DNA of 64,000 nucleotides from Notospermus geniculatus (lineage: Eukaryota > Nemertea > Pilidiophora > Heteronemertea > Lineidae): contig NMRB01000358.1 of assembly GCA_002633025.1 (NCBI GenBank), forward strand, positions 332,921 through 396,920, in the 5' to 3' direction. Below are positions 37,031 to 49,135 of this stretch, piece after piece (positions within the stretch are counted from its first letter, which is position 1; the number at the start of each line of letters is the position of its first letter). The notes beneath the pieces were generated by a model, which was not told the DNA's origin, made no database searches, and was given only the letters and a program-made list of their open reading frames with translations. The translations under genes were made by a program, and so were the position numbers.

Positions 37031-40000
37031 GCCATTCAAGAAATGGGAAATCTTAGCTACGATAGAGGGCAGCACACCAAAACCAGGTCCTATACAATGA
37101 AAGCCTTTTGTGTGGGAAAATGATCATGATCAGGACTGGGATATGTCACTTTCATTTCAATAGTTTTAACCACTAGTGACACCTATTGAGGCAGAGGGTG
37201 ATGGTCCCCCACACATGTATTTGATAAAGGTACATGTACATCCTCCATTCCTTTAGCCCATTATGTTACAAAGTGAATATCATCCCATTCTCTTCTGCAG
37301 AGGAAACTATCTCATTAATTACCCAAGAGTGAATAAATTTCTGCATCATCTGTGGCAAACGCTTACCATAGTACACTAAATGTGCCCAGAGCTTTTAAAT
37401 AAAATTATGAATTGACAAAACAACTCAATCAATTTCATTTATGACTTTCCTCCGATGAAATTTCCCCAGTACCAGTTTGACTTTTTCTATGCATATGCTT
37501 GATGCAATAATATTCCCTGCACGGCAAATGCCAAATTTTTCAACAGCATGAAAGATGCACATTTTTCTCATGAAAAACTGTTTTAATCGGTTGGAAATTT
37601 CAAAATCAGATTGAATTGGCTCCATTATTTCTTGCGACCTCAGCTGGCGTGTTGCCTTCATAATTTAATATTTTCTTAATCATGAATTATATCATTCATT
37701 ATTTATGACAAATTTTCCAAGGCATTCAGGAAATTCGTGTGTTCTCCATACACCAATTCACTGCCCTTTATGAAAAAGCGATATGTTGAAAGTGACATGT
37801 ACTTATAAGCAGCGTGTTTCGCTAGGACTGGATTGGACTCCCCCAATAATGCATCCTAGGTTACCATTCATATTGCTTATCACGTGGTCACGTGACTGCA
37901 AAGAATCGGCCATGTTGGCCAGCAACGACGTTAACTCTGTCACGTCATAACATTCTGCGTCATGATCTGTATGACACTGTGTTCATGCCGTGATGTCGCT
38001 TGACATTTTGACGGCCAATGTGGCGGCATCATGTTCTCATGGAAGTGTGACGTCATGTAAAGAACCTCTGTAGGTTTCCATATAAAAATGAGCTGTGCAC
38101 TGATGAAGAATGCCTGATACCACTCCATTTACATTTTCAAGAAGCCCTCAGATCCACTTCCAACGCCTACGCTATGTGACGGAGTGAAAGATAACTTGAT
38201 AGTCCTATGTAACGACAAAAATCACTGAAATTTTCAGTTGAGTGAATTCCATTGCTCACTCTAGAAATACGTGAGTGCTCAATTTCATAAAAAAAGATCT
38301 AGCGTATATCAATGATATAATTTTCACTTGGTTTGATGCTTGCATTCAGTGCTGATATCGTCTCATCCGAAGACTTCTTCAAGCAGAATCTGATATTTTC
38401 ATTTCACAGCAGCACTGCTTTCAATTACAGAAAACATTTTTGTGGAACTTTTGCAAAGGAATGTAAAACATAATGGACTCTACGTTGAACAAATCTGCCA
38501 ACGGAAGGAAGTCTTGAAGCTGTTGTATCAGAATGAAGTTCGCTTGAAACGACAAATGTTTTCTTTTAAATCGCAGAGGTGAAACACCTGATTGTTTTCT
38601 GCTAATGAGCATGATTAACCTCTTGGTAATTTACGAAATTACGCAATATTAGGCCAAACATTACAGAATTTTCAAGCTCCACAGTAATAGGTCGTAATTT
38701 TTTTGCCCAAGTCAAAATGGATCTTGTTCGACTTTCCTGTGTAGAGTGTCGCTTACCATTCCTCAGGCGATCGCAATGTGTAGGCATAGTTTCAATCATA
38801 TCTTAGCCCTTCACTTCACAAAAGACTGCCAATTCAACCAATAGCCAAGTGTAATTAACAATACTTCAGCACCACTCAGTGGTACTCTGTTTCACCACCA
38901 GTGTGAATCACAGCGAGCCTGTACAAATACAAGTGGATTTCACACTTCGATTTGGGAATGCTATGGGCTATACTTCCGTGCGGAAGCCATGAACATGATA
39001 CTGCTCAATGCACAAGGTGTTCTCCCTTAAAAACGGCTTACTTCTCTTCCTACATTGAACAACATTATCACTAAATAAATCACCCAAGCATCCTGCCGCA
39101 GTTTTCCATTGATAAAGTAATTAAAGGATATCAGCTGGTTTCTTTCATAAAAAGTGGGGGTTTAAAAGAAATGTGATATTTCCTATAAATGACGAATATA
39201 CTGGACAATAAGTGGTTGCGATGGGTGCCTTTGGTGTCATGCAGATGAATTTCAGCACCTGGACCAAAAAGTTCTTTTAGAATCCCTATCATGTGATCGA
39301 ACGGTAGCCTGCACCAACGAGTACGATATTCGTCAAATACTCGGCATCAGGGACATGTTGAACGCTTGCTCCATGGGCCACTCCCTGATCAACTACACAT
39401 GAAGACATCAAATTATTTCAAGTTGAAATTATTCCTGCCGAGTACAATGTACCACCTAAAGTTGAAATAACACGCAGTATGCACAAAAATAGCAAGAAAG
39501 GTAGATGTTGAAATCGTTTTGCTTCGTGACTTTTACCATTTTAACTTTGGCAGGAAGCTTTGGTTGAAGGTTGATGGAATTCACCCATTCTGAGCTGTGC
39601 CGAGTTGTTGTGCCAAATGCATGGATGGTGAGACAACATGCAGCCTCTGTCTGAACTTCAGAACAACTTTAGTAATGTGCAGAGGTCTTTGTAATTATGA
39701 TTTAAACAGTGATTTGTACCCTTTCCTGCTGATTGCAAGTCCGTGCTTGAGGGCCTCTGTGCATCAGTGAGAGCTGTCAAATATTGTTTGACCACATCAC
39801 ATCACAGACATGTTGGCTACAATATTTCAACTCCACCACTCCTAACAACGGAAGGACGAAGCATGAATAGACACACACCATTGAAAGTTCTGTAGTCAGT
39901 ATCACAGATAATATAAGAAGTCAAATTGAAATTTACTTCAGTTGATAAACATTTGTGGCACATCTTGATAATTTCACAAAACGTAATGGAAATTTAATGG

Positions 40001-40688
40001 GAGAAGTAAATTTGTCGATGTCAAAAGTGCACAAAGCGAGAAGTGCATTACAATATGATATCCTATAATGATGATTGTGTGGCACTCTGTTCATTGCGAG
40101 ATTCCGCTGATTTGTAAAATGCAGGATTTCACGGTCAGGTACCAGGATGTGGAATTTGTCATCATTATGTCAAAATGCTTCTTCACACTTTCCTGTGTGG
40201 ATCACACCATCAGGATTTGTATTCAAGTTGTGATGTGCAATTTCGTGAAACAAGACAGAATGTTAGCAAGCATGTCAGAGCAAAGGTTACTGTGGTTGAA
40301 TTTTGCATTAACCCCCTGAGAATGATGACAGGGGTGGTCATGGATGTGTGGAATGGTTGAAAGAAATTGTCCATCCTTTTGTTGGCCATTTGTCTGGTCA
40401 GACGTTGGGCTAGACGGACCATCGAACATTGTGTGTCCGTTTCACGTCATGATCTCATCACCTCTCATTGGCCTTATTAGGCCAACTTGACTTGGTCAAT
40501 AACAAGTGTAATTAGTTGACTTGAGGCCAATATTTTACATACCTTTGACGTATACCCACATGATGCGTATTCTTATTTAAATTACCATTGTTGGGAACTG
40601 AGTGCAAGTTTTCTAAAGCTCCATTGTTCTTCTATGATTTATATGAGATGTGGCCCCGAAAATATTGAATTACTTATCCTGTGACTTT
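37031..40688. other. 3.7 kb with no recognised gene
   Basis: AT-rich with short ORFs only. Several GACGTCA / ACGTCAT words lie near 37950-38060 without a clear element boundary. Confidence 0.35.
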
Positions 40689-40930
40689 AGCAATAGACGA
40701 TATCACTCCAAAAGAGTGCAGCACCTGACGGGTCCGGCGCCATGACGTCCTGCATGTCATTTCATGATGTCTTGAGGTGAGACGAAAAAAAATCAAATTA
40801 TGTCACGACATCATGATCGCTGAAACACTGGATTTTTTTTCGAGTCACATCATGGCATTCAGAAATGACGTGCGGGACGTCATGGACCTGTCAGGTGCTG
40901 CACTCTTTTGGAGTGATGGAGTCTATTGCT
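40689..40930. mobile_element. Palindromic MITE, 242 bp
   Basis: The ends AGCAATAGAC and GTCTATTGCT are exact inverses. They continue into ATCACTCCAAAAGAGTGCAG and its inverse, giving about 40-base arms. The inner part also contains partly paired TGACGTCC / GGGACGTCA words. No ORF. Confidence 0.8.
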
Positions 40931-41024
40931 GAGACAATAGTGGGCAAATAGATAACAGCAGGAGGAAACTGGAGTGTCCAGAGACCCTCATGAGTTTGCC
41001 TCTTTAAGACAAGAAAGAGGAGGC

Positions 41025-41096
41025 CAACTGGAATCGAACCTGGAGCATCACTGGTGAGAGGCATTGCTGTTTCCACTGCTCCACTCTGACAGCCCG
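41025..41096 (-). repeat. tRNA-derived SINE head
   Basis: On the minus strand, GGGCTGTCAGAGTGGAGCAG leads to a B-box GGTTCGATTCC. It belongs to the same family as 7422-7489. Confidence 0.55.
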
Positions 41097-41503
41097 GAGA
41101 GATGGGAGTGGCCTGAGTGATATTGCCAATGACAGCTGCATGGAAATGGGATGAAATAGGTCAATGAAATTAAAACCGGGCGGGGCCGTGTTCCGAAATT
41201 TGTCTGGTCATGATCTGAGATTGATCTAGGACATCCTGGCAGGAAATTGACTGCCATTTTTTCCCCGTAAGTCTTATTTCTCTAACCAAGAGACCACAAA
41301 GCATTTTTGCTCGTGTTTATAAAATGTAATTGTTATGTCAAGTCTTTCATGTTAGGTAAGCCATCGGTGCCGTCTTTGATACTTGCAATGAATCAGTCTC
41401 ATTGGGCATGATGGTAATTCTTGTCAAGGGATTAACAGTTTCTACAAGCTTTTCACTGGTTCATATCAAAGACAGTGATAGCCTTTCTTGTGGTTCTACT
41501 ATC

Positions 41504-41756
41504 GATAGAAAGGTTTAGACATTTTCTGTGGCCACACACTCAGTAGAGAGGTTTAGACATTTTCTGTGGCCACACACTCAGTAGAAAGGTTTAGACATTT
41601 TCTGTGGCCACACACTCAGTAGAAAGGTTTAGACATTTCCTGTGACCACACACTCAGTAGAAAGGTTTAGACATTTTCTGTGGCCGCACACTCAGTAGAA
41701 AGGTTTAGACATTTTCTGTGGCCACACACTCAGTAGAAAGGTTTAGACATTTTCTG
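41504..41756 (+). repeat. 38-bp minisatellite (about 6.6 units)
   Basis: The unit contains AGAAAGGTTTAGACATTTTC followed by TGTGGCCACACACTCAGT. Copies are nearly identical, which indicates recent expansion. Confidence 0.92.
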
Positions 41757-41983
41757 AAGGCTTATCCAAAAACCCTGTGAAAACCACACCACTCACCCAC
41801 CGCAAACAATGGCGGAATCCGCTGTCCCGTTGTCGAAACTGGCCTTAACACGCCGACTTTGGCTGTTGATGAAGAAAGAATTAACCTTATGAAGTGGAAG
41901 ATCAGCTACTGTAGAGAGAAACATTTCTCTGAAATATACCAACATCATTGGAAGAAGAATATGAAATAGAAATCGAGTTTCTA

Positions 41984-42229
41984 AGGTGAAAGACATTGCT
42001 TCCTACCAGAATCGAACCCACTGACCCTCGCATAAGGCATCAATCGCCAGCACTGAGGGGCAGCACGCCTTAAACCACTAGGCCAAATCCCCATCTTCAA
42101 TAAAAGATGGTTCAATGGCCCATGTTTAAACGAGGCGTCCATCAGTACCCTGCGAGTAGTCCAAACAATCTCCGAACCCAAACAGTTTTATGTTATGCGA
42201 GGGGTCACAAATAATGGAGATACAAGTAA
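41984..42229 (-). mobile_element. SINE-like insertion flanked by 28-bp direct repeats
   Basis: Bases 41956-41983 are repeated exactly at 42230-42257 (AGAATATGAAATAGAAATCG and onwards). Between them, on the minus strand, is a tRNA-like head at about 42095-42001 with A-box GGCCTAGTGGTTTAAGG and B-box GGGTTCGATTCTGG. The A-to-B spacing is long, as in class II (Leu/Ser) tRNAs. There is no poly(A) tail. The direct repeats look like an unusually long target-site duplication. Confidence 0.6.
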
Positions 42230-43585
42230 AGAATATGAAATAGAAATCGAGTTTCTATCATTGGAAGAAGCTCGCAAAATATGCACAGAACATTTTCCTG
42301 CAGATGCAGCTGTATAATTTTGCTGCTTGGACCAAAGAAGACCAGCAGACCATCATTTGTCATATTCTATTAAGTTTCTCGTCAGCATTTTTACCATCGT
42401 CTTTTAGAGAGAATGAAGATTCTCCTGACCGTTTGATCTCTGTTGCTACATTTGAAGCCAGCTGTGAATATTGATTGTAAGATGGACAAACACCAGGAAG
42501 ACAGGGACAAAGCCCGAGCAATGATCTTTTTGTGCCCATTGACTTGGGGCCTTCTTGATGCGGTGTCATTGCACAGAGCTCCATCTCTCACAGACAATAA
42601 TCCTTTCTGCTTCTTTGCGTAGCTCTATTCTGTTGTTTCGTATGAGGTAATTTGTTCTGTGCCAGGGTTATGTTTTCAGATATTGTTCTTTGTGTTGCCC
42701 TTGGCATCTAGTTATTGTCTCGTTTGTCAACACGGGTCAAAATACAAGTTGACCCTTAAAAATGATGATTTATAATAAAGGGACGTATGTCGTCTGTCGT
42801 GTCAGTGTTCCAACCTGCACTTTGTTCAGGCACATGTTATAAAGTGACTAAATCAAGGGATATTTCCCTCAACAACACAGGTGATTAACTTTAGTACTAG
42901 TCACCTCTACTGTCCAATACAGAACTAATCAGACAACAGCAAAACATTTAAATATTAATGCTGCTAATTCAGATGTACCGAATTGCATCTAATGGTAACA
43001 TTACGAGATCGTGTGCAAGAGACGGTGAGAATGCATTGCACTAAGATACCCTCGTTTCCCAAAGGGTACGACCAATTCTCCTAAGTCTATTTCATTCTAA
43101 CTTCATGACAATACCTTGTGCATTTCTCTGCTTCTGTAGGGAAGAAATGCACAAGCTATCGAAGACCAGATCGTTGGTCTTGTGCGGGTGAATTGCTAAC
43201 TCGATTGATGTGATTATCGGTGACTTGGCGGACATCATTAAGGTTCAATACTTCCCGATTCTTTTGACGTATTTCTCATTGTTTGCAATAAAAGGAATCA
43301 CGGGTTGTGTTTGATGCTAACCCAGCGATCTCGCATTGAATTGTGTTTTTAAATAGATTTATACCGGCCATTGCCATTTTTCCCCGCGTCACCATAGTTT
43401 TTGTGTTCGTGTATATTGCTTTTAATTGATCTGTTTGCGTTGTGTTTATTCCGATGCATTTCCTGGAAAAGCCGCAAAGAGGAGTAAATGTTCTTGTCAA
43501 TACTATAAACTATATTATTGTCAAAGCTGAGAATGTTAAAGTAAATTTGACTTTGATTTCATAGCCGTTGAATTAGTTAGCATTA

Positions 43586-43820
43586 AAGTCTGGACACTAG
43601 TGGCTACAGCTGTATTCGTAGTCTGAACACTAGTGGCTACAGCTGTATTCGCAGTCTGAACACTAATGGCTACAGCTGTATTCTTAGTCTAGTGGCTACA
43701 GCTGTATTCTTAGTCTAGTGGCTACAGCTGTATTCTTAGTCTGAACACTAGTGGCTACAGCTGTATTCTTAGTCTGAACACTAGTGGCTGCTCCTGTATT
43801 CTTAGTCTGAACACTAGTTA
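43586..43820 (+). repeat. 33-bp minisatellite with shortened units
   Basis: The unit contains AGTCTGAACACTAGTGGCTA followed by CAGCTGTATTCTT. Some copies lack the GAACACTAG part, giving shorter units. No frame is preserved. Confidence 0.88.
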
Positions 43821-46084
43821 GTTAACCGCAATGTTCATGAAATGTTCAGGGATGCAGTGCAGTATTCTTTCAACAACAGACTGTGATTTTCTGCTTGAAA
43901 CCTTGGCAGAATGTTATGAAACTGTCTGCAAGGTGGCCTAATATTAAGAAAACAATTCTTTTCATCAAATATTTTGAACAGGTGGTAAATGTTGTAATAG
44001 CTGAGGACTGGTAGCCTGCGGCTTTCAGGGGTTACGAGATTTCTGAGAATCTCTCTCTGATGGAACAAAATAAAGTATGCCAACCGGTCCATGCTGACGA
44101 ACACCGGATGCTGCAACCTAACTGTGTGAACTGAATAAACGGAGCTGTCTTAGAACAAAGCATTGAAATGATTTGAAAAAAATGGTCCCTTGGTCCACGC
44201 AGGTTGACCTGAATGAAGCTAATCAGGTTTGCCACTTCATGACTGGATGTTTAACCGAGTTAAGTCATGCAAGCTTCAAGGTTCTTCGTTGATATCCTGA
44301 ATATTGAACCGAGAAAGGAATACTATTACCATTAATCGTGGATTCCCAGAATTATTCTGTGCGTCAAATGCTACCCCTTGCGCAATAGTTGCAATCACTT
44401 GAGATCAATGTACGTATAAACAAGTCAGCCGAAGGTTAAAAAGCTGTCGATGATGATGGTGATAAGAAACAAATATACAACGCCCTCTATGGAAATTTCA
44501 AGGTGCTTCCGTATACAGTAACTGATTTTAAAGGTACTCCTCAATGTAGAGTTTTCAATTTACAATTCACCATAGTTGGTTAGACCAATGAGAAAACAAG
44601 TGACCAAGGGTTACTCATAGAGAACCCAACTTGTGCAAGAGAATTCTCACATGGAGCATTGCCTACACACCTTTCTAGAAATTCAGTGGCCAGCGCTCGA
44701 ACTAAATTCTCCCCTCTGTATGTCATCAAAAAATTCAAAAATTGTGGTCAACCGTGACCGTCTCTTTTGTATGGCAACGGAAGGGGCTAAAGAATCCCCC
44801 TTAGACGTCATCACTGAACGCTGAGTGCCGTATTTCTGAAAGGGTGTACACACGTGCACTCCGGGGCAGAATCTCAGGTTGAATCCACTCAGTGTAGAGG
44901 TGACAGGTGTCGAAGTCGTCAGTGCATCAGTTTTGACAGTTCAGCAACTCTCAGCTTTCAAATGAGGATAATCATTTAGACATCTCTAAGAAATCTTCCT
45001 CGCTTTCAACGCTAGAGATTTTCTTCCGCATACCACTGCCTCAGCAGCAGCCCAGCATCAACTGCAACACGATTCCAGCAGACCTCACCATCAACTGCAA
45101 CACGATTCCAGCAGACCTCAGCCAGTCGGACTCGGATCAAATTGATTTTACCCCTATTGTGTGCGTCTGCTACCGAGAAACACTCCAGGGAAAATAACAA
45201 TGATCTGGAGCTGACACGAGGACCGAGGTGCGGTGTACACGTGCCGCCATTGTTGCTAACGACTTCTAATGACTTGTTAAGGATCAGTCTTAAATCTTAA
45301 TTGCATGATGAGAGTTGCAGAATGTCTTGGAAGATAATTGGTGTGGTAGAGATGGTGGTGAGGGGGTGGGATGGGACTTGGCCCTCATTGGAACATGAAA
45401 AAAAGGGATTTGATATCTAGAATGAGAATATTGGTGCAATGATGATGCGTCTTTAGCACGGTACTGCATTTTGGGGTGCGAGGTGGCATAGTGGTTACGC
45501 ATCAGACTTGAGACCAAGAGGTCTTTGGTTCAATACCCAGCAGAATTGTTTGAAAGGATTAAGTGATGCATTGAATCATAAATATACCACAAATGTGATA
45601 TATTATGATTGATTAAGCTGCTCCTTGAATTCCCCAGAAAGGTTTCTGGAGTGAATGAAGCACTTTGAGATTGTATAACAGTGGAAAGCCTCACATTCTG
45701 AGGAGAATTGCACAACAACATTTTGATAGAGTATGATTCATTTGTCATCAACCCCCAGAACTGATATCCACCTCATTATAAGCAGGCTGATCATGCACTT
45801 GTAAATTAATAATGTCACCAAAGGATGACATTTTCAGCAGCAGGTGTGACCATTTTGTTAAGCGAGCAGTGTCTATGTATGTAATTTTATAAATTGTGCT
45901 GTGATCAAGGAACTTTCTTAGCTTTTAGATGAACATTTTCACCTTGTATTTCATTATTTGAAGACTTCAAGGATATTGGAGATTATTAGAACAAGGATAA
46001 AAGGTCATTTCAATTCATGTTATAGTTATTTATTACTGGTGCAATAAGGGCTTTGTGTAACCGAAGGCCATTATGCCATGTATC
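43821..46084. other. No recognised gene; includes a 37-bp doublet
   Basis: Near 45056-45120 the word ATCAACTGCAACACGATTCC is duplicated in tandem, with a period of about 37 bases. No supported coding sequence. Confidence 0.35.
45476..45545 (+). repeat. tRNA-derived SINE head
   Basis: A-box GTGGCATAGTGGTTACGC and B-box GGTTCAATACC are spaced as in a tRNA. The anticodon arm is not convincing. Confidence 0.55.
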
Positions 46085-46960
46085 CAAATTTTCAATATTA
46101 TTTAACTAAGTGTTCCTTTGGCACTCTCACTCCAGCCATTCACCACTTCAGCATACTTCAGGTGCAAATTAATATGATAAAAACCACAGTAGTAGCATTT
46201 CCGATTCGTCTTTGAAGATTTAAGTGAATTCAGTAAAAAAACATCATGTTTGTTGATTCCCCGCCGTTGAGCCACAAAATTAACTTCCAACATTTCACAC
46301 TTTAAGAGGTTTCAAACTTTGTGATTAGCTCTAGGACGAGTTGCTTCTGGTTTGCTCAGATGGAGAACATCAGCAAGGAAGATCTTGGTGGAGAAACATG
46401 AACAACGATCACGCTATTTTAGAGGCTCAGGCATGAATTGGTGAGTAATGCTAGTTCAGCTCACGATGTTCACGATGAATGTCAACAGAAATCTAGTTTG
46501 ACTTGATGAAAGGGAATGGGAATGATGGAAGCCAACACAGGAACAGGGTTTACAGCCAGTGCAAGAGACTTTTCAAAGCTTCACACCAACCCCTATATGC
46601 AAATGGTGACTCGGAGCCAATTTGTGACATTGACAACTGCCTTGTCGAGCATGCATTGCAAGAGCCTGATACACCTCATCATGATCAACCTCGCGACCAT
46701 GAATAGGAGCATTCAGCCGCACGTATTGCCAAAAGATGGCGGCGAAGTTCTAGTGGACCAATACACAGGAAAATGATTGGTGCTCGCTGTGGAACGCGGT
46801 GAACATTGTTCGCATATGTAAACCTACAAATGAGGTGGCCTAAAGGTCAAAGGTTATGTCGGCCACCACAAGATAGAAAACCTTATGCGCACAGTGCTGC
46901 TTTAAATCTTCGAGACAGCTTATCCTGAAGCATTGTTACCAAACATCCAAGCATTGCAAT

Positions 46961-47353
46961 ATGATCCCACGGACTGCATCCACTGCCGACCACAACAACA
47001 CCAGCAAACCTTCCTTGTCTACCAAGCTAACCTTGTCTATTGTTTGTGGTGTTGAGTGTCTACCTGTTTGCAAAATATTGACAGGTTACATAGATTTGGT
47101 TTCTTGTGTCGGATTCCGTTTCCACGATACACAAACTTTTCTTGTTCTCTTCGTGATAAATGATCACAGCAATCCACCACTTGTTGCTGAATCAAAATCT
47201 TCTCCAACTCTGATGTTTGGCTGGAGTTGTTGGTTGTTGAATTGTTCTTCTTACACAGATAAGGTTCTTGGTAGCCAGACTACTTACTCAAAGATTGCAA
47301 AGGCGGGTATTTTGTACGGATATTCCGACAGTTATAGCTCTTCCACTTTCTGA
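46961..47353 (+). other. Unassigned 130-residue ORF, also present at 48628-49020
   Basis: The translation is open in both copies and differs only near the N-terminus. It is Ser/Thr rich with central SIVCGVECLPVCKILTGYID. I recognise no family. Its conservation between copies is uninformative if they are haplotypes. Confidence 0.18.
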
Positions 47354-47468
47354 TTAAAACTGGCTTTGTACAACAACGGCATCACCAAATTTCTGCACCA
47401 TCCTTTTCCTGACAATACTTTGACATATCAGTCCTTTTAAGAGGACTTGAAGTCTTATTTCCTACTTA

Positions 47469-47736
47469 NNNNNNNNNNNNNNNNNNNNNNNNNNNNNNNN
47501 NNNNNNNNNNNNNNNNNNNNNNNNNNNNNNNNNNNNNNNNNNNNNNNNNNNNNNNNNNNNNNNNNNNNNNNNNNNNNNNNNNNNNNNNNNNNNNNNNNNN
47601 NNNNNNNNNNNNNNNNNNNNNNNNNNNNNNNNNNNNNNNNNNNNNNNNNNNNNNNNNNNNNNNNNNNNNNNNNNNNNNNNNNNNNNNNNNNNNNNNNNNN
47701 NNNNNNNNNNNNNNNNNNNNNNNNNNNNNNNNNNNN
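47469..47736. other. Assembly gap (268 N)
   Basis: This is unsequenced. It lies exactly between two copies of the same 1.39-kb segment. Confidence 1.
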
Positions 47737-49135
47737 CAAATTTTCAATATTATTTAACTAAGTGTTCCTTTGCCACTCTCACTCCAGCCATTCACCACTT
47801 CAGCATACTTCAGGTGCAAATTAATATGATAAAAACCACAGTAGTAGCATTTCCGATTCATCTTTGAAGATTTAAGTGAATTCCGTAAAAAAACACACGT
47901 TTGTTGATTCCCCGCCGTTGAGCCACAAAATTAACTTCCAACATTTCACACTTTAAGAGGTTTCAAACTTTGTGATTAGCTGTAGGACGAGCTGCTTCTG
48001 GTTTGCTCAGATGGAGAACATCAGCAAGGAAGATCTTGGTGGAGAAACGTGAACAATGATCAGGCTATTTTAGAGGCTCAGCCATGAATTGGTGAGTAAT
48101 GCTAGTTCAGCTCACAATGTTCACGATGAATGTCAACAGAAATCTAGTTTGACTTGATGAAAGGGAATGGGAATGATGGAAGCCAATGCAGGCACACTGT
48201 GCCACAGGGTTTACAGCCAGTCTAAGAGACTTCTCGCAGCTTCATACCAAGCCCTACGCAAATGGTGACTCGGAGCCAATTTGTGACATTGACAACGGCC
48301 TTGTCGAGCATTCGAGCATGCATTACAACAGCCTGATACACCACATCATGATCAACCTCGCGACCATGAATAGGAGCATTCAGCCACATGTATTGCCAAA
48401 AGATGGCAGCAAAGTTCTAGTGGACCAGTACACAGGAAAATGATTAGTGCTCGCTGTGGAATGCGGTGAACATTGTTCGCATATGTAAACCTACAAATGA
48501 GGTGGCCTAAAGGTCAAAGGTTATGTCGGCCACCACAAGATAGAAAACCTTATGCGTACAGTGCTGCTTTAAATCTTCGAGACAGCTTATCCTGAAGCAT
48601 TGTTACCAAACATCCAAGCATTGCAATATGATCCTATGGACTGCATCCACTGCCGACCACAACAACACCAGCAAACCTTCCTTGTCTACCAAGCTAACCT
48701 TGTCTATTGTTTGTGGTGTTGAGTGTCTACCTGTTTGCAAAATATTGACAGGTTACATAGATTTGGTTTCTTGTGTCGGATTCCGTTTCCACGATACACA
48801 AACTTTTCTTGTTCTCTTCGTGATAAATGATCACAGCAATCCACCACTTGTTGCTGAATCAAAATCTTCTCCAACTCTGATGTTTGGCTGGAGTTGTTGG
48901 TTGTTGAATTGTTCTTCTTACACAGATAAGGTTCTTGGTAGCCAGACTACTTACTCAAAGATTGCAAAGGCGGGTATTTTGTACGGATATTCCGACAGTT
49001 ATAGCTCTTCCACTTTCTGATTAAAACTGGCTTTGTACAACAACGGCATCACCAAATTTCTGCACCATCCTTTTCCTGACAATACTTTGACATATCAGTC
49101 CTTTTAAGAGGACTTGAAGTCTTATTTCCTACTTA

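Larger units (their letters stand above)
46085..49135. repeat. About 1.39-kb duplication split exactly by an assembly gap
   Basis: Bases 46085-47468 and 47737-49135 are nearly identical, and the run of N (47469-47736) fills the space between. The left copy ends and the right copy starts flush with the gap. This is the signature of unmerged haplotypes or contig-end overlap. Both copies keep an open frame of 130 codons at 46961-47353 and 48628-49020. Confidence 0.88.

Noticed and set aside
47447-47761. ORFs made of X residues
   Set aside because: They are translations of the run of N.
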